This document shows positions 26,181 to 34,353 of a stretch of 64,000 bases of DNA, piece by piece. A program made the position numbers and the translations under genes. How positions within the stretch are numbered: the stretch's first letter is position 1; the number at the start of each line of letters is the position of its first letter. The notes below the pieces were generated by a model. The model saw nothing but the letters and a program-made list of their open reading frames with translations, ran no database searches and was not told where the DNA came from. The stretch spans positions 186,001-250,000 of the forward strand of contig NZ_JACSKZ010000001.1 of NCBI RefSeq assembly GCF_018617875.1, given 5' to 3'. This DNA comes from Exiguobacterium algae (lineage in GTDB: Bacteria; Bacillota; Bacilli; Exiguobacteriales; Exiguobacteriaceae).

Positions 26181-27479
26181 TTACAAATTGGATGTGTGAT
26201 TTGTCCGCTCAAAATCAACAAGCTGCTTTGAACGTAAATGGCTCAGTGCCAACATCAATGCCACTTTTACATGGGCATACGTCAGACCACCTTGGACATA
26301 GGCGGTGAACGGTGCACGGAGCGGTCCATCCGCCGACAATTCGATCGAAGAGCCCTGAATGAACGTTCCTGCCGCCATGATGACGTCATCAACGTATCCT
26401 GGCATGTAGGCCGGGACTGGTAACGCATGGGCGTTGACCGGAGAGGCCATCTGGATGCTTTGACAGAACGAGATCATCTTGTCCCGGTCACGGAACGTCA
26501 CCGATTGAATCAAATCGGTGCGACGTGTCGTATAGTGCGGGTCGGTCTCAAAACCAAGGAGCGACAACAGGCTTGCTGTCAAATGGGCGCCTTTCAGAGC
26601 TTGCGCGACCGTATGCGGTGCCATATAGAAGCCTTGATACATCTCTTGAAGGGAATAAAGCGACGGACCGGCCTCACTCCCGATTCCCGGTGTTGTCATC
26701 CGGAACGAGCATCGCTCGATCAATTCTTGCTTTCCGGCGATGTATCCGCCTGTCTTCGCCAGACCCCCACCCGGGTTTTTAATGAGGGACCCTGCCATCA
26801 AGTCGGCACCGACATGCGTCGGTTCGATCGTCTCGACGAACTCACCATAGCAGTTGTCGACGAACACATAGACGTGCGGATGGGCCGCTTTGATCCGGGC
26901 GATCGCCTCACCGATCTCGGCGACCGGGATGCTGCGACGGTTCGCATACCCTTTCGAGCGCTGAATCCCGACGAGTTTCGTCTCAGGACGGATACGGGCG
27001 ATGACCTGTTCGACATCGATTTCGCGCTCCTCTTTCAACTCGACCGTGTCATAATGGACACCCAGTTCTTTGAGCGAACCGCGTCCGTCCCCACGGATCC
27101 CGACGATTTCTTCGAGCGTGTCGTACGGTTTCCCTGTGATATAAAGCAATTCATCTCCCGGCAGCAGCACACCGAACAAGGCGATCCCGATTGCATGCGT
27201 CCCCGAGATGATTTGCGGTCGACAGAGGGCGAGCTCGGCACCGAACACGTCCGCGTAGATCGACTCGAGCGTATCGCGCCCGATATCGTCATAACCATAG
27301 CCGGTCGTCGGATTAAAATGAAAATCAGAAACTTTATGTTTCTTGAACGACTCCAGCACACGGTACTGATTAAATTCCGCCGTCTCCTCGATCTCCTCGA
27401 AGAACGGTTTGACCCGCGCCTCCGCTTCTTTTACGAACGGCGCGAGTTCATCATAATACTCAACCTTTTCTTGCCACAT
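26181..27479 (-). CDS. ynbB: YnbB-like PLP enzyme (aluminium-resistance/methionine gamma-lyase family)
   Basis: A 432-residue fold-type I PLP protein. The N-terminal core QYRVLESFKKHKVSDFHFNPTTGYGYDD and the likely Schiff-base lysine in AGSLIKNPGGGLAKTGGY are typical of the family often annotated as aluminium resistance or methionine gamma-lyase; the real substrate is not known. It begins 2 bp after the hflX stop and precedes glnR, the same order as B. subtilis hflX(ynbA)-ynbB-glnR-glnA. ATG follows TTTGAGGTGTAAGT. Confidence 0.93.
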   Translation of the reverse strand: MWQEKVEYYDELAPFVKEAEARVKPFFEEIEETAEFNQYRVLESFKKHKVSDFHFNPTTGYGYDDIGRDTLESIYADVFGAELALCRPQIISGTHAIGIALFGVLLPGDELLYITGKPYDTLEEIVGIRGDGRGSLKELGVHYDTVELKEEREIDVEQVIARIRPETKLVGIQRSKGYANRRSIPVAEIGEAIARIKAAHPHVYVFVDNCYGEFVETIEPTHVGADLMAGSLIKNPGGGLAKTGGYIAGKQELIERCSFRMTTPGIGSEAGPSLYSLQEMYQGFYMAPHTVAQALKGAHLTASLLSLLGFETDPHYTTRRTDLIQSVTFRDRDKMISFCQSIQMASPVNAHALPVPAYMPGYVDDVIMAAGTFIQGSSIELSADGPLRAPFTAYVQGGLTYAHVKVALMLALSHLRSKQLVDFERTNHTSNL

Positions 27480-27481
27480 AC

Positions 27482-28729
27482 TTACACCTCAAATTGTTTT
27501 AGCGTCGCATATAGACGCGTGTCTTCTCTCATATAACCTTCTAGTTCGACCGATCCGTCGTCAAGGAATTTTTCCTCGAGTCGATACATCGCCTCTTTCG
27601 CTGGATGATAATGTTCAAACGACGTCACCGGTAACACGACATGGACTTTCGTCAAGACGTCCGCGATCTTATCCTCGAGCGCCCCGGTCAACTTTTCAAT
27701 ATCCTCCGGGTCGATTGCCGAGATGAGAAGCGGTCCGCCGACGAAGTCATCCGTCAGCCGGTCTTTTTTATTATATACCTCGAGTTGCGGTACCTCACTC
27801 GCACCGAGCTCGTCGAGAACATCGTTCGTCGTATCGATTTGGTTCAAATAGTGCGGGTTCGACGCATCGATCACATGAAGGATCAAATCGGCACCGACGA
27901 CCTCTTCTAAAGTGGAGCGGAAAGCCGCGACGAGTTTCGTCGGCAGATCACGAATGAAGCCGACCGTGTCGGTGATGAGCACTTTTCCACCTCGCGGCAG
28001 TTCGAGTTCACGCGTGAGCGGGTCAAGTGTCGCGAACAGCTCGTCCTGTTCATACGTGTCCGCTTCGGTCAGCCGGTTGAAAATCGTCGATTTGCCGGCA
28101 TTCGTGTATCCGACGAGCGCGACCTGGAACACCCGGTTTTCTTTCCGGCGTTCTCGGTATCGGTTACGGTGCGCGACCGTCCCTTCGAGCTGCATCGTGA
28201 TCTCGTCGATCCGGCGTTTGATATGACGGCGGTCCGATTCGAGTTTCGTCTCACCCGGACCACGTGTCCCGATTCCTCCGCCTAGACGGGACAACTGGGT
28301 TCCTTGTCCGATCAATCGGGGAAGCAAATAATTCATCTGGGCGAGCTCGACTTGAAGCTTCCCTTCCTTCGACTGAGCACGGCCCGCGAAGATGTCGAGG
28401 ATGAGCTGCGTCCGGTCGATCAACTTCATGTCATCGGGATCGTTCAGCACGATTCGGATGTTCTTCGACTGTGCAGGGGACAGTTCGGCGTTGAAGATCA
28501 ACAGGTCTGGCTCCAACTGTTCGACGAGCATCGCGAGCTCTTCCATCTTCCCTTTCCCGATGAAGGTACGCCGGTCGATTTGCTGACGCTTTTGGTCGAG
28601 ACGGGCGATGACCTCACCTTTTGCCGTATCGACGAGTTCGACCAGCTCGCCCATCGACTGTTCGTATGTCCAATCATCGACGTCCGGTAACTGACAACCG
28701 ACGATGATTACTTTTTCACGTTCTATCAT
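27482..28729 (-). CDS. hflX: HflX ribosome-associated GTPase
   Basis: A 415-residue GTPase that splits or rescues ribosomes, especially under stress. The N-terminal HflX domain includes FIGKGKMEELAMLVE and the glycine-rich linker RLGGGIGTRGPGETKLE (about 150); G1 is GYTNAGKST, G3 DTVGFIRDLP, G4 NKKD. The in-frame ATG at 28741 abuts its ribosome binding site, so the ATG at 28729 after GAGGGATACC is taken. Transcribed ahead of ynbB with a 2-bp gap. Confidence 0.95.
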   Translation of the reverse strand: MIEREKVIIVGCQLPDVDDWTYEQSMGELVELVDTAKGEVIARLDQKRQQIDRRTFIGKGKMEELAMLVEQLEPDLLIFNAELSPAQSKNIRIVLNDPDDMKLIDRTQLILDIFAGRAQSKEGKLQVELAQMNYLLPRLIGQGTQLSRLGGGIGTRGPGETKLESDRRHIKRRIDEITMQLEGTVAHRNRYRERRKENRVFQVALVGYTNAGKSTIFNRLTEADTYEQDELFATLDPLTRELELPRGGKVLITDTVGFIRDLPTKLVAAFRSTLEEVVGADLILHVIDASNPHYLNQIDTTNDVLDELGASEVPQLEVYNKKDRLTDDFVGGPLLISAIDPEDIEKLTGALEDKIADVLTKVHVVLPVTSFEHYHPAKEAMYRLEEKFLDDGSVELEGYMREDTRLYATLKQFEV

Positions 28730-28830
28730 GGTATCCCTCATTCCTTAAAGTCTCACACTCCATCTTACCACGAATCACCGAATGGAGAACGTCCGTTTGT
28801 GGTAGGATAAAAGAAGAAGGAGGAACGTCC

Positions 28831-29835
28831 ATGACGAAACGAAGAAAAGACTATCCGCTCCCGGAATTTATCGAGTCCTATTTGTATCATCTTGGGGCGA
28901 GCGGTCGACAGCCGTCGACGTTAAAACGCTATCGCTATGACCTGATTGACGTACACAAATATTTTCACGACCATAACGTGGAACTGAATGAACCGACGGA
29001 CTGGCTGGAAGTCCCGCTCGAGTCGTGGAAGACGTTCATCAATGACTTTTTGATCGAAGAAAAGCATTACCAACAAGCGACCGTCGCCCGGATCGTCACC
29101 GTCATCAACAGCTTGACGCATTTTTTGAATCCGCTCCGGAAAAAGATGCTCGCGTATTCCCAACCGGCACATACGCTGACCGTTGACCAGATCGCCCTCG
29201 AGCCCGAGTTTGACCGGTTGATTCAAACCATCCGTTCGACACGGGGCTTGAGCGAGAACCAACTTCAGGCGCATCCTTATCTCGTCAACCGGAATGAGCT
29301 GATCGTGACACTCTTCTATAAATACGGATTGCGTGTCCATCACATCATTCGTTTGCGAATGAGCGACTTGCATTTGGCGGATCACACCTTTGACGTGTAT
29401 GACCGGCTCGGGAACCGCTATACATTGAAGTTATCGCAAGAAGACCAAACGCTGTTGATGAACTACCTGGCCGATATCCCGACACCGGTACGCCCGCGCT
29501 GGTATTCGGAAGACCCGGTGTTCGTCTCGTTCGACTTCGCCCGGATGACGTTCCGCTGGGTGTATGCGAAGAATCAGCCGAAGCAGCTGACGATCGTCAT
29601 GATCACAAAGATGATGCGCCAGTTGAACGAGCGAAGCGGACTCGCACGATCCGTCACCCCGTCGATGCTTCGGAACGCACATGTGCTGAAAACGTACGCG
29701 ACCGACATGACGCCATCCGAGCGCATGAACATCACGTGTATGCATAAAGAATCTTCACTTCGCCGCTATGAGCAGGCGTATGAAGAGTTCGGAACAGAAT
29801 TGTTCGAGTCAGATGAAAGACCCGCCCTCTCGTGA
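28831..29835 (+). CDS. tyrosine-recombinase-like protein with altered active site
   Basis: A 334-residue protein resembling phage-integrase-family recombinases: N-terminal SAM-like DNA-binding domain (about 10-110) and a catalytic-like domain (about 125-320). Recognisable landmarks are Arg168 (YGLRVHHIIRL), Arg281 (TPSMLRNAHV), His305 (CMHKESS) and Tyr313 (LRRYEQAY). The box II histidine is Ser278 and the residue after Arg281 is Asn rather than His; no clear beta-hairpin Lys is seen. It may be an unusual active recombinase or a DNA-binding derivative. ATG follows GAAGGAGGAACGTCC. It faces the low-GC island that follows. Confidence 0.75.
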   Translation: MTKRRKDYPLPEFIESYLYHLGASGRQPSTLKRYRYDLIDVHKYFHDHNVELNEPTDWLEVPLESWKTFINDFLIEEKHYQQATVARIVTVINSLTHFLNPLRKKMLAYSQPAHTLTVDQIALEPEFDRLIQTIRSTRGLSENQLQAHPYLVNRNELIVTLFYKYGLRVHHIIRLRMSDLHLADHTFDVYDRLGNRYTLKLSQEDQTLLMNYLADIPTPVRPRWYSEDPVFVSFDFARMTFRWVYAKNQPKQLTIVMITKMMRQLNERSGLARSVTPSMLRNAHVLKTYATDMTPSERMNITCMHKESSLRRYEQAYEEFGTELFESDERPALS

Positions 29836-29850
29836 AGGGCGGGTCTTTCT
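29816..29850 (+). terminator. intrinsic terminator overlapping the recombinase stop codon
   Basis: AAAGACCCGCCCT / AGGGCGGGTCTTT perfect stem; the stop TGA lies in the loop. Confidence 0.92.
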
Positions 29851-29859
29851 AGTGTAAAC

Positions 29860-30201
29860 TCAAGAATCTGGAGGAAAATACGAATCCACTTCACTTTCAG
29901 TTCCACATGCTACAATGATTTCTCTACTTTCCGGAGTTAAGAAAATCCCCATACGTTGAACAATGAAATCTTCTACCATAGGTTCTATGTGATCGTGTCG
30001 ACCGATTTCAAACTGGTGAGCCATTCGAATCAATTCTGTTCCAAGACCAATCATTCCGTTCTTACTCAATGTCAACATGACTCTATAATTACCACCTAAT
30101 ACCTCATCGCCTCCATCTAAGATTTTGACGGTACCTACATTATCTTCAGCAATTTCAAATTGATCGTTACAATCATCATTTAAATCAATATAATATCTCA
30201 T
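29860..30201 (-). CDS. unknown protein, possible immunity-type
   Basis: A 113-residue acidic protein. The run GGDEVLGGNYRVMLTLSKNGMIGLGTELIRMAHQFEIGRHDHIEPM and the downstream MGIFLTPES look like small proteins I loosely associate with polymorphic-toxin immunity families, but I cannot name a family and no toxin gene is seen nearby. No signal peptide or membrane segment. Its ATG overlaps the previous stop (ATGA), so it is the last gene of a three-gene unit with the unknown protein and the acetyltransferase. Noticeably AT-richer than flanking housekeeping genes. Confidence 0.75.
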   Translation of the reverse strand: MRYYIDLNDDCNDQFEIAEDNVGTVKILDGGDEVLGGNYRVMLTLSKNGMIGLGTELIRMAHQFEIGRHDHIEPMVEDFIVQRMGIFLTPESREIIVACGTESEVDSYFPPDS

Positions 30202-30572
30202 CTATTCTCCTCATCGTTGTCATACGATTTCAATTCGATCAATTCTAAGAATGAGTCCTGTAGCTCGTTCTCTGTATCTTGTGAATCTAGCAGTAATTTA
30301 GGTTCGAGTTCACTATCATTCAGCGTGGAACTTCCATCAATGATCCCTAGCATATGAGAGACTGTATCAATCATGGTTTGTTCCATCATCTTTAATAATG
30401 TTTCCTTTTCTTCAGGATTAGAGTCTTGATATAACGTAATTGCATTTTTCCAATACGCATCCATGCTTGAATCCACTTCTACTGTTTCATACAAATCTTT
30501 ATATTCGTCGATTCCTTCTTTTATTACCGTGTCATATATCGCTTTAACGAATTCTTGATTTATTTCAGTCAT
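30198..30572 (-). CDS. unknown acidic helical protein
   Basis: A 124-residue protein, predicted mostly helical, rich in Glu and Asp, with FVKAIYDTVIKEGIDEYKDLYE and ETLLKMMEQTMIDTVSHMLGIIDG. I recall similar orphan proteins but know no function. A start further upstream (30590) is less likely than the ATG at 30572, which follows GGAGAAGG and overlaps the acetyltransferase stop by 8 bp. Its stop overlaps the next start by 4 bp. AT-rich relative to the window. Confidence 0.72.
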   Translation of the reverse strand: MTEINQEFVKAIYDTVIKEGIDEYKDLYETVEVDSSMDAYWKNAITLYQDSNPEEKETLLKMMEQTMIDTVSHMLGIIDGSSTLNDSELEPKLLLDSQDTENELQDSFLELIELKSYDNDEENR

Positions 30573-31122
30573 TATTCCTTCTCCATTCATCTTTCAACAA
30601 CCCATACACAACATGGTCAACGTAACGGTCATACAGCCATTCGGCGTCCCGAATGACACCTTCCTGTTTGAACCCGAGACGTTCCGGTAATGCTCGACTC
30701 TTGACGTTCCCCGGTGCGACCCGGATCTCAATCTTATGTAAGTCAAGTTCGCTGAACCCATAGTCAATCAATACCTCGAGTGATTTCATCATGATGCCTT
30801 TTCCTTGAAAGCCTTCCCCGAGCCAGTACCCAATCGTGCCACATTGGATTCCACGATTGATTTCGTTAAATCCAATCGTTCCGGCAAGCACTCCTTTATA
30901 CATGATAGCGAATGATTTTGGGAATCCACCCGTTTTAATCAATCCTTTGATTCGACCCTCTATGTTCTGCTTCGAGTCTTCTACTGTTTCAATGTAGTCA
31001 AGCCAACCGAGCCACTCTCGCAGATAAGGCTTCGAAGCCATCGTCAGTTGAAATAATGCTTCAGCATCGTCTACATTAAACATTCTTAGAGTTATATCAT
31101 CATTTATGTTGTATTCAAGCAT
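30565..31122 (-). CDS. GNAT N-acetyltransferase, RimJ/RimL type
   Basis: A 185-residue acetyltransferase of the GNAT fold. The acetyl-CoA binding segment is IGYWLGEGFQGKGIMMKSLEVLI (about 100-122), followed by KIEIRVAPGNVKSRALPERLGFKQEGVIRD, the typical RimL/YdaF C-terminal core. Substrate could be an antibiotic, a polyamine or a protein N-terminus; the sequence does not decide. ATG at 31122 follows GAGAAGGATGGATCAAAA; an upstream in-frame start at 31161 has no ribosome binding site. First gene of an overlapping three-gene unit. Confidence 0.88.
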   Translation of the reverse strand: MLEYNINDDITLRMFNVDDAEALFQLTMASKPYLREWLGWLDYIETVEDSKQNIEGRIKGLIKTGGFPKSFAIMYKGVLAGTIGFNEINRGIQCGTIGYWLGEGFQGKGIMMKSLEVLIDYGFSELDLHKIEIRVAPGNVKSRALPERLGFKQEGVIRDAEWLYDRYVDHVVYGLLKDEWRRNND

Positions 31123-31336
31123 TTTTGATCCATCCTTCTCACTCATCAAAATATGTACCAATCCATATCGACCTTAAGTAATATACGTCTCCTAAACTTT
31201 AAAATGTTGATGATGTGGTTACTCTTTTCCGTAAACTATAAAATCAACTCCCAAAATGAGAAACGCTTTCGTTTCAAAAAATCCAAATACCCGGATTATT
31301 CGAATCGCTTGATTTGTGATACCTCGAACTACATCG

Positions 31337-32143
31337 TCATAGCTCCCTATTCGTCTCACTTTCGTATTGAAACACTCCTAAGCCATAGCCACGCTTCAAA
31401 TCTCCTAAAATGAAAAGTGAAAGAAGGCACGCTTCAGTCTCGATCAAAAATCGAAATCCGTCTAACTCTTCACTTGCCTCAATCATTGTAATCAATTGAA
31501 GGAATTCACTTTCAGATACGTTTGAAAGATGACAGGTCATCGTATAGTAATCTGACCACATCCTTTTCCCGTTATGTTCGACATTGTACTCACACTTTGT
31601 CCCATCTGCCCATCCCTTGAGGTCAGAGAAAAATCGATTTTTTTGAGAAACGATCTGAAAAGAAGAGACGTCTAGTAATTTTAGTAGTCGGGAGATGAAC
31701 GCAGGAGATGACTGCACTTTTGGTAACCCAAATTCCCTCCAGTAGCTATCCGACGGTAGTTTATACAGATTTTCTGTTTTTAGAGAATACGAGTCAGGAT
31801 CATGAAAGTCTCGGCTGTAAGCGCATAAGAAATCAACTGTCGAGATACGCTGGTTTTTAGAATGATTGACACGTTCATGGGTTGAAAAGATTTCACGACG
31901 ATACGGATCGTATAAGAAGAGAAGACGTTGTCCCACATAAATTCCTAGTGGTAGGGTCAAATCAATGTACCGGATTTGAAGTATTTGTGACTTCGTGACA
32001 ATCAAATCAAGCTCACAAAAATCTATCACGCGATACAATCCGACAGGCAATTGAAGAAGATAATCACTTTTCAACGTAAACATGTCCATCGTCTGAAATG
32101 AATCCATCTTTAGATGCTCGACGTTTATTTCATCGAAGTTCAA
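31337..32143 (-). CDS. unknown 268-residue protein of the low-GC island
   Basis: I do not recognise this protein. It has no signal peptide or transmembrane helix, contains scattered aromatic-rich beta-like stretches (LPVGLYRVIDFCELDLIVTKSQ, IFSTHERVNH) and a C-terminal YYTMTCHLSNVSESEFLQLI. Start is TTG at 32143 behind a good AAAGGGGAACCTAAT. Codon use is clearly AT-richer than the flanks. It stands alone on the minus strand, divergent from the DUF4256 gene. Confidence 0.7.
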   Translation of the reverse strand: MNFDEINVEHLKMDSFQTMDMFTLKSDYLLQLPVGLYRVIDFCELDLIVTKSQILQIRYIDLTLPLGIYVGQRLLFLYDPYRREIFSTHERVNHSKNQRISTVDFLCAYSRDFHDPDSYSLKTENLYKLPSDSYWREFGLPKVQSSPAFISRLLKLLDVSSFQIVSQKNRFFSDLKGWADGTKCEYNVEHNGKRMWSDYYTMTCHLSNVSESEFLQLITMIEASEELDGFRFLIETEACLLSLFILGDLKRGYGLGVFQYESETNREL

Positions 32144-32231
32144 ATTAGGTTCCCCTTTCTTGTAACGAATAAAGTAAATTGAACTAAGTAATGTCTTATA
32201 CTGAAAGAAACAAATGATTGGAGTGATTTTC

Positions 32232-32780
32232 GTGTCGAATCTTTCAAACGAAGAGATTGTTGAGTTATTAAATAAACTTGAGTCTCGCTTTAAAGCGAAC
32301 GTTGAACGTCATCCTGACATTGTTTGGTCTGATGTATTGGAACGAATTCAAGTTGATCAGGACAAGTTGAATTCACTCACCCTAATGGAACAGACCGGTG
32401 GAGAACCAGATGTTATTCGTTTGCCTAACGGAGACCTCGCCTTTTGCGACTGCTCAGTCGAAAGTCCGACCGGTCGACGTAGTCTCTGCTATGATGAGGC
32501 AGCTTTAGAGGCACGGAAGAAGAATAAGCCGGTTGGAAGTGCGGTTGACTTGGCAAGTCGTATGGGAATCGAGTTACTTGATGAAGCGACGTACCACCAT
32601 CTCCAGACGCTCGGTGAGTTCGACTTGAAAACGTCGAGTTGGATTAAAACACCTGAAGCGATTCGTCAAAAAGGTGGCGCCTTGTTTTGCGACCGTCGCT
32701 ACGACCATGTTTTCATCTATCATAACGGCGCCGACTCGTATTACGCCGCTCGCGGATTCCGCGGCATCGTCACTGTGTAA
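32232..32780 (+). CDS. DUF4256 protein
   Basis: A 182-residue soluble protein of the DUF4256 family. Diagnostic segments are MEQTGGEPDVIRLPNGDLAFCDCSVESPTGRRSLCYD, LGEFDLKTSSWIKTPEAIRQKGGALFCDRRYDHVF and a C-terminal YHNGADSYYAARGFRG; conserved Cys and His hint at a metal site, but function is unknown. GTG at 32232 behind TTGGAGTGATTTTC is preferred to an ATG at 32214 with no clear ribosome binding site. The 3' half has normal GC while the 5' part is AT-rich. Confidence 0.85.
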   Translation: MSNLSNEEIVELLNKLESRFKANVERHPDIVWSDVLERIQVDQDKLNSLTLMEQTGGEPDVIRLPNGDLAFCDCSVESPTGRRSLCYDEAALEARKKNKPVGSAVDLASRMGIELLDEATYHHLQTLGEFDLKTSSWIKTPEAIRQKGGALFCDRRYDHVFIYHNGADSYYAARGFRGIVTV

Positions 32781-32804
32781 GAGAGGCTACACGCCTCTCT
32801 TTTC
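32780..32804 (+). terminator. intrinsic terminator of the DUF4256 gene
   Basis: AGAGAGGC / GCCTCTCT hairpin then TTTTCT, directly after the stop. Confidence 0.9.
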
Positions 32805-32816
32805 TATTCGATTTTT

Positions 32817-32997
32817 TCATCGGAAGTTCCCGTCGAGCCTCGTCAATCCTCTCAACTGAACCCCCAACCAAAAATACGCTATCAGCCATGGCCAACAAAT
32901 CAACCGACTATCTGTCGATCGGAATAAACTCAAGATGACACTTATCCCTACAATCGCGATTTCCCGTTAAGGTACGTCAGATAATCGAGATGATTGA
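32817..32997 (-). pseudogene. possible remnant of a small membrane-protein gene
   Basis: In the gene-free stretch 32805-33120 the minus strand has GGGAGGAAGG (33008-32999) followed by an open frame without a normal start (VNHLDYLTYLNGKS) that, after one frame change near 32957, continues as IAIVGISVILSLF, then SRLICWPWLIAYFWLGVQLRGL to a stop at 32817. Two hydrophobic stretches are plausible. This may be a decayed gene or chance; nothing else is seen here. Confidence 0.25.
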
Positions 32998-33120
32998 CCT
33001 TCCTCCCATTTCCTCACCACATAGTAAAAACAAACTTTTTTAAATTCGGTATTTGAAATAATGATTGCTGCACAATCTCCTTCGATTCATTCCCTTCACG
33101 AGATTATACCATTTTCTTCA

Positions 33121-33151
33121 AAATAAAAACTGCAGACAATTTGTCTGCAGT
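33121..33151 (-). terminator. intrinsic terminator of tdh-kbl
   Basis: ACTGCAGACA / TGTCTGCAGT hairpin followed by TTTTTATTT on the minus strand, 7 bp after the kbl stop. Confidence 0.9.
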
Positions 33152-33157
33152 CCTCCC

Positions 33158-34339
33158 TTACGCGTGAAGCGTCACATTCAATTCTTCTGCGACCGACTTG
33201 AAGGCGTCAAGCGCGCGTTCGAGGTCCTCACGCGTATGCTCCGCCGTCACGATCGTTCGGATTCGGGCTTTCCCTTTTTCAACTGTCGGGAAGGCGATAC
33301 TTTGGGCAAAGACCCCTCGCTCTTTCAATTTGTCTGAGAACGTATGCGCGAGTGTCTCTTCGCCGAGCATGACCGGTGTAATCGGCGTCGTCGCCTGGCC
33401 GATATCGAAACCGAGCTCACGAAGTCCATTTTTGAAGAACTCGGTGTTCGCCCATAACTTGTCGAACAACTCCTCTTCTTCCTGCATGACGCGGATTGCC
33501 TCACGGTTCGCCGCGACGACAGCCGGTGGATGCGATGTCGAGAAGAGGAACGGACGGCCTTTATGGATCAGGAAGTCACGGACGTCTTGCGAGCAAGCGA
33601 CATAGCCCCCGAGGACACCGATTGCTTTCGAGAGCGTCCCGACCTGTAGGGCGACGCGTCCGTCTAGACCGAAGTGGTTGACCGTTCCGCGACCGTTTTT
33701 CCCAAGGACGCCTGATGCGTGGGCATCGTCGACCATGACGGCAGCGTCATACTTCTCCGCGAGTTCAACAATCGCAGGAAGCGGTGCGATGTTCCCGTCC
33801 ATCGAGAACACACCGTCTGTGACGATGAGGCGTGTGCGATAATCTTGTGTCTCCTGGAGCGCCTTCTCTAAATCTTCAAGGTCGACGTGCTTATAGATGC
33901 GGCGCGCCGCTTTCGTGAGACGGATTCCGTCGATGATCGAGGCGTGGTTGAGCGCGTCACTGATGACGACGTCCTCCGGCCCGAGAAGCGCAGACAATAC
34001 GCCGAGGTTCGTCGCGAATCCGGATTGGAAGACGAGCGACGCTTCCGTATGTTTGAATTCCGCGAGTTCGCGTTCGAATGCTTCATGCATCTCGAACGTC
34101 CCGGCGATTGTCCGGACCGATCCCGTCCCCGCACCGTACTGTTCGACCGCTTCTATCGCCGCTTTTTTTAGACGGGGATGGTTCGCGAGACCGAGGTAGT
34201 TGTTCGATGACAATTGGACGAGCGGCTTCCCGTCAACCAGGACCTCGTTCCCTTGTGCAGATTCGAGCGGGACGAGCTTTCGGAACGTACCCGCTTCTTT
34301 CATCTCATTGACTGCTTCCGTAATATGTTCAAATGCCAT
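33158..34339 (-). CDS. kbl: glycine C-acetyltransferase (2-amino-3-ketobutyrate CoA ligase)
   Basis: A 393-residue PLP enzyme of the alpha-oxoamine synthase family that cleaves 2-amino-3-oxobutyrate with CoA to glycine and acetyl-CoA. Motifs: [15 protein letters not shown] near the start, [18 protein letters not shown] (about 205) and the Schiff-base lysine in [14 protein letters not shown] (about 240). Start at 34339 follows AAAGGGGGAAATAGAT; the longer frame to 34381 overlaps tdh and is rejected. It begins 14 bp after the tdh stop, forming the two-step threonine degradation operon. Confidence 0.97.
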   Translation of the reverse strand: MAFEHITEAVNEMKEAGTFRKLVPLESAQGNEVLVDGKPLVQLSSNNYLGLANHPRLKKAAIEAVEQYGAGTGSVRTIAGTFEMHEAFERELAEFKHTEASLVFQSGFATNLGVLSALLGPEDVVISDALNHASIIDGIRLTKAARRIYKHVDLEDLEKALQETQDYRTRLIVTDGVFSMDGNIAPLPAIVELAEKYDAAVMVDDAHASGVLGKNGRGTVNHFGLDGRVALQVGTLSKAIGVLGGYVACSQDVRDFLIHKGRPFLFSTSHPPAVVAANREAIRVMQEEEELFDKLWANTEFFKNGLRELGFDIGQATTPITPVMLGEETLAHTFSDKLKERGVFAQSIAFPTVEKGKARIRTIVTAEHTREDLERALDAFKSVAEELNVTLHA

Positions 34340-34353
34340 ATCTATTTCCCCCT

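Noticed and set aside
26427-27536. 369-codon open frame on the plus strand
   Set aside because: It lies opposite ynbB, which has family motifs and a ribosome binding site; the plus-strand translation shows no domain and is Arg/Asp-rich as expected for an antisense shadow.
29860-30590. Toxin-antitoxin system
   Set aside because: The overlapping small genes look like such a pair by layout, but neither protein shows a toxin or antitoxin fold motif I recognise.
31153-31413. 86-codon plus-strand frame in the gap between two island genes
   Set aside because: No ribosome binding site, no recognisable sequence, and it overlaps the 3' end of the minus-strand unknown gene.
32805-33120. Possible riboswitch or RNA gene
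   Set aside because: No conserved aptamer-like helices were recognised; only a doubtful gene remnant is reported.
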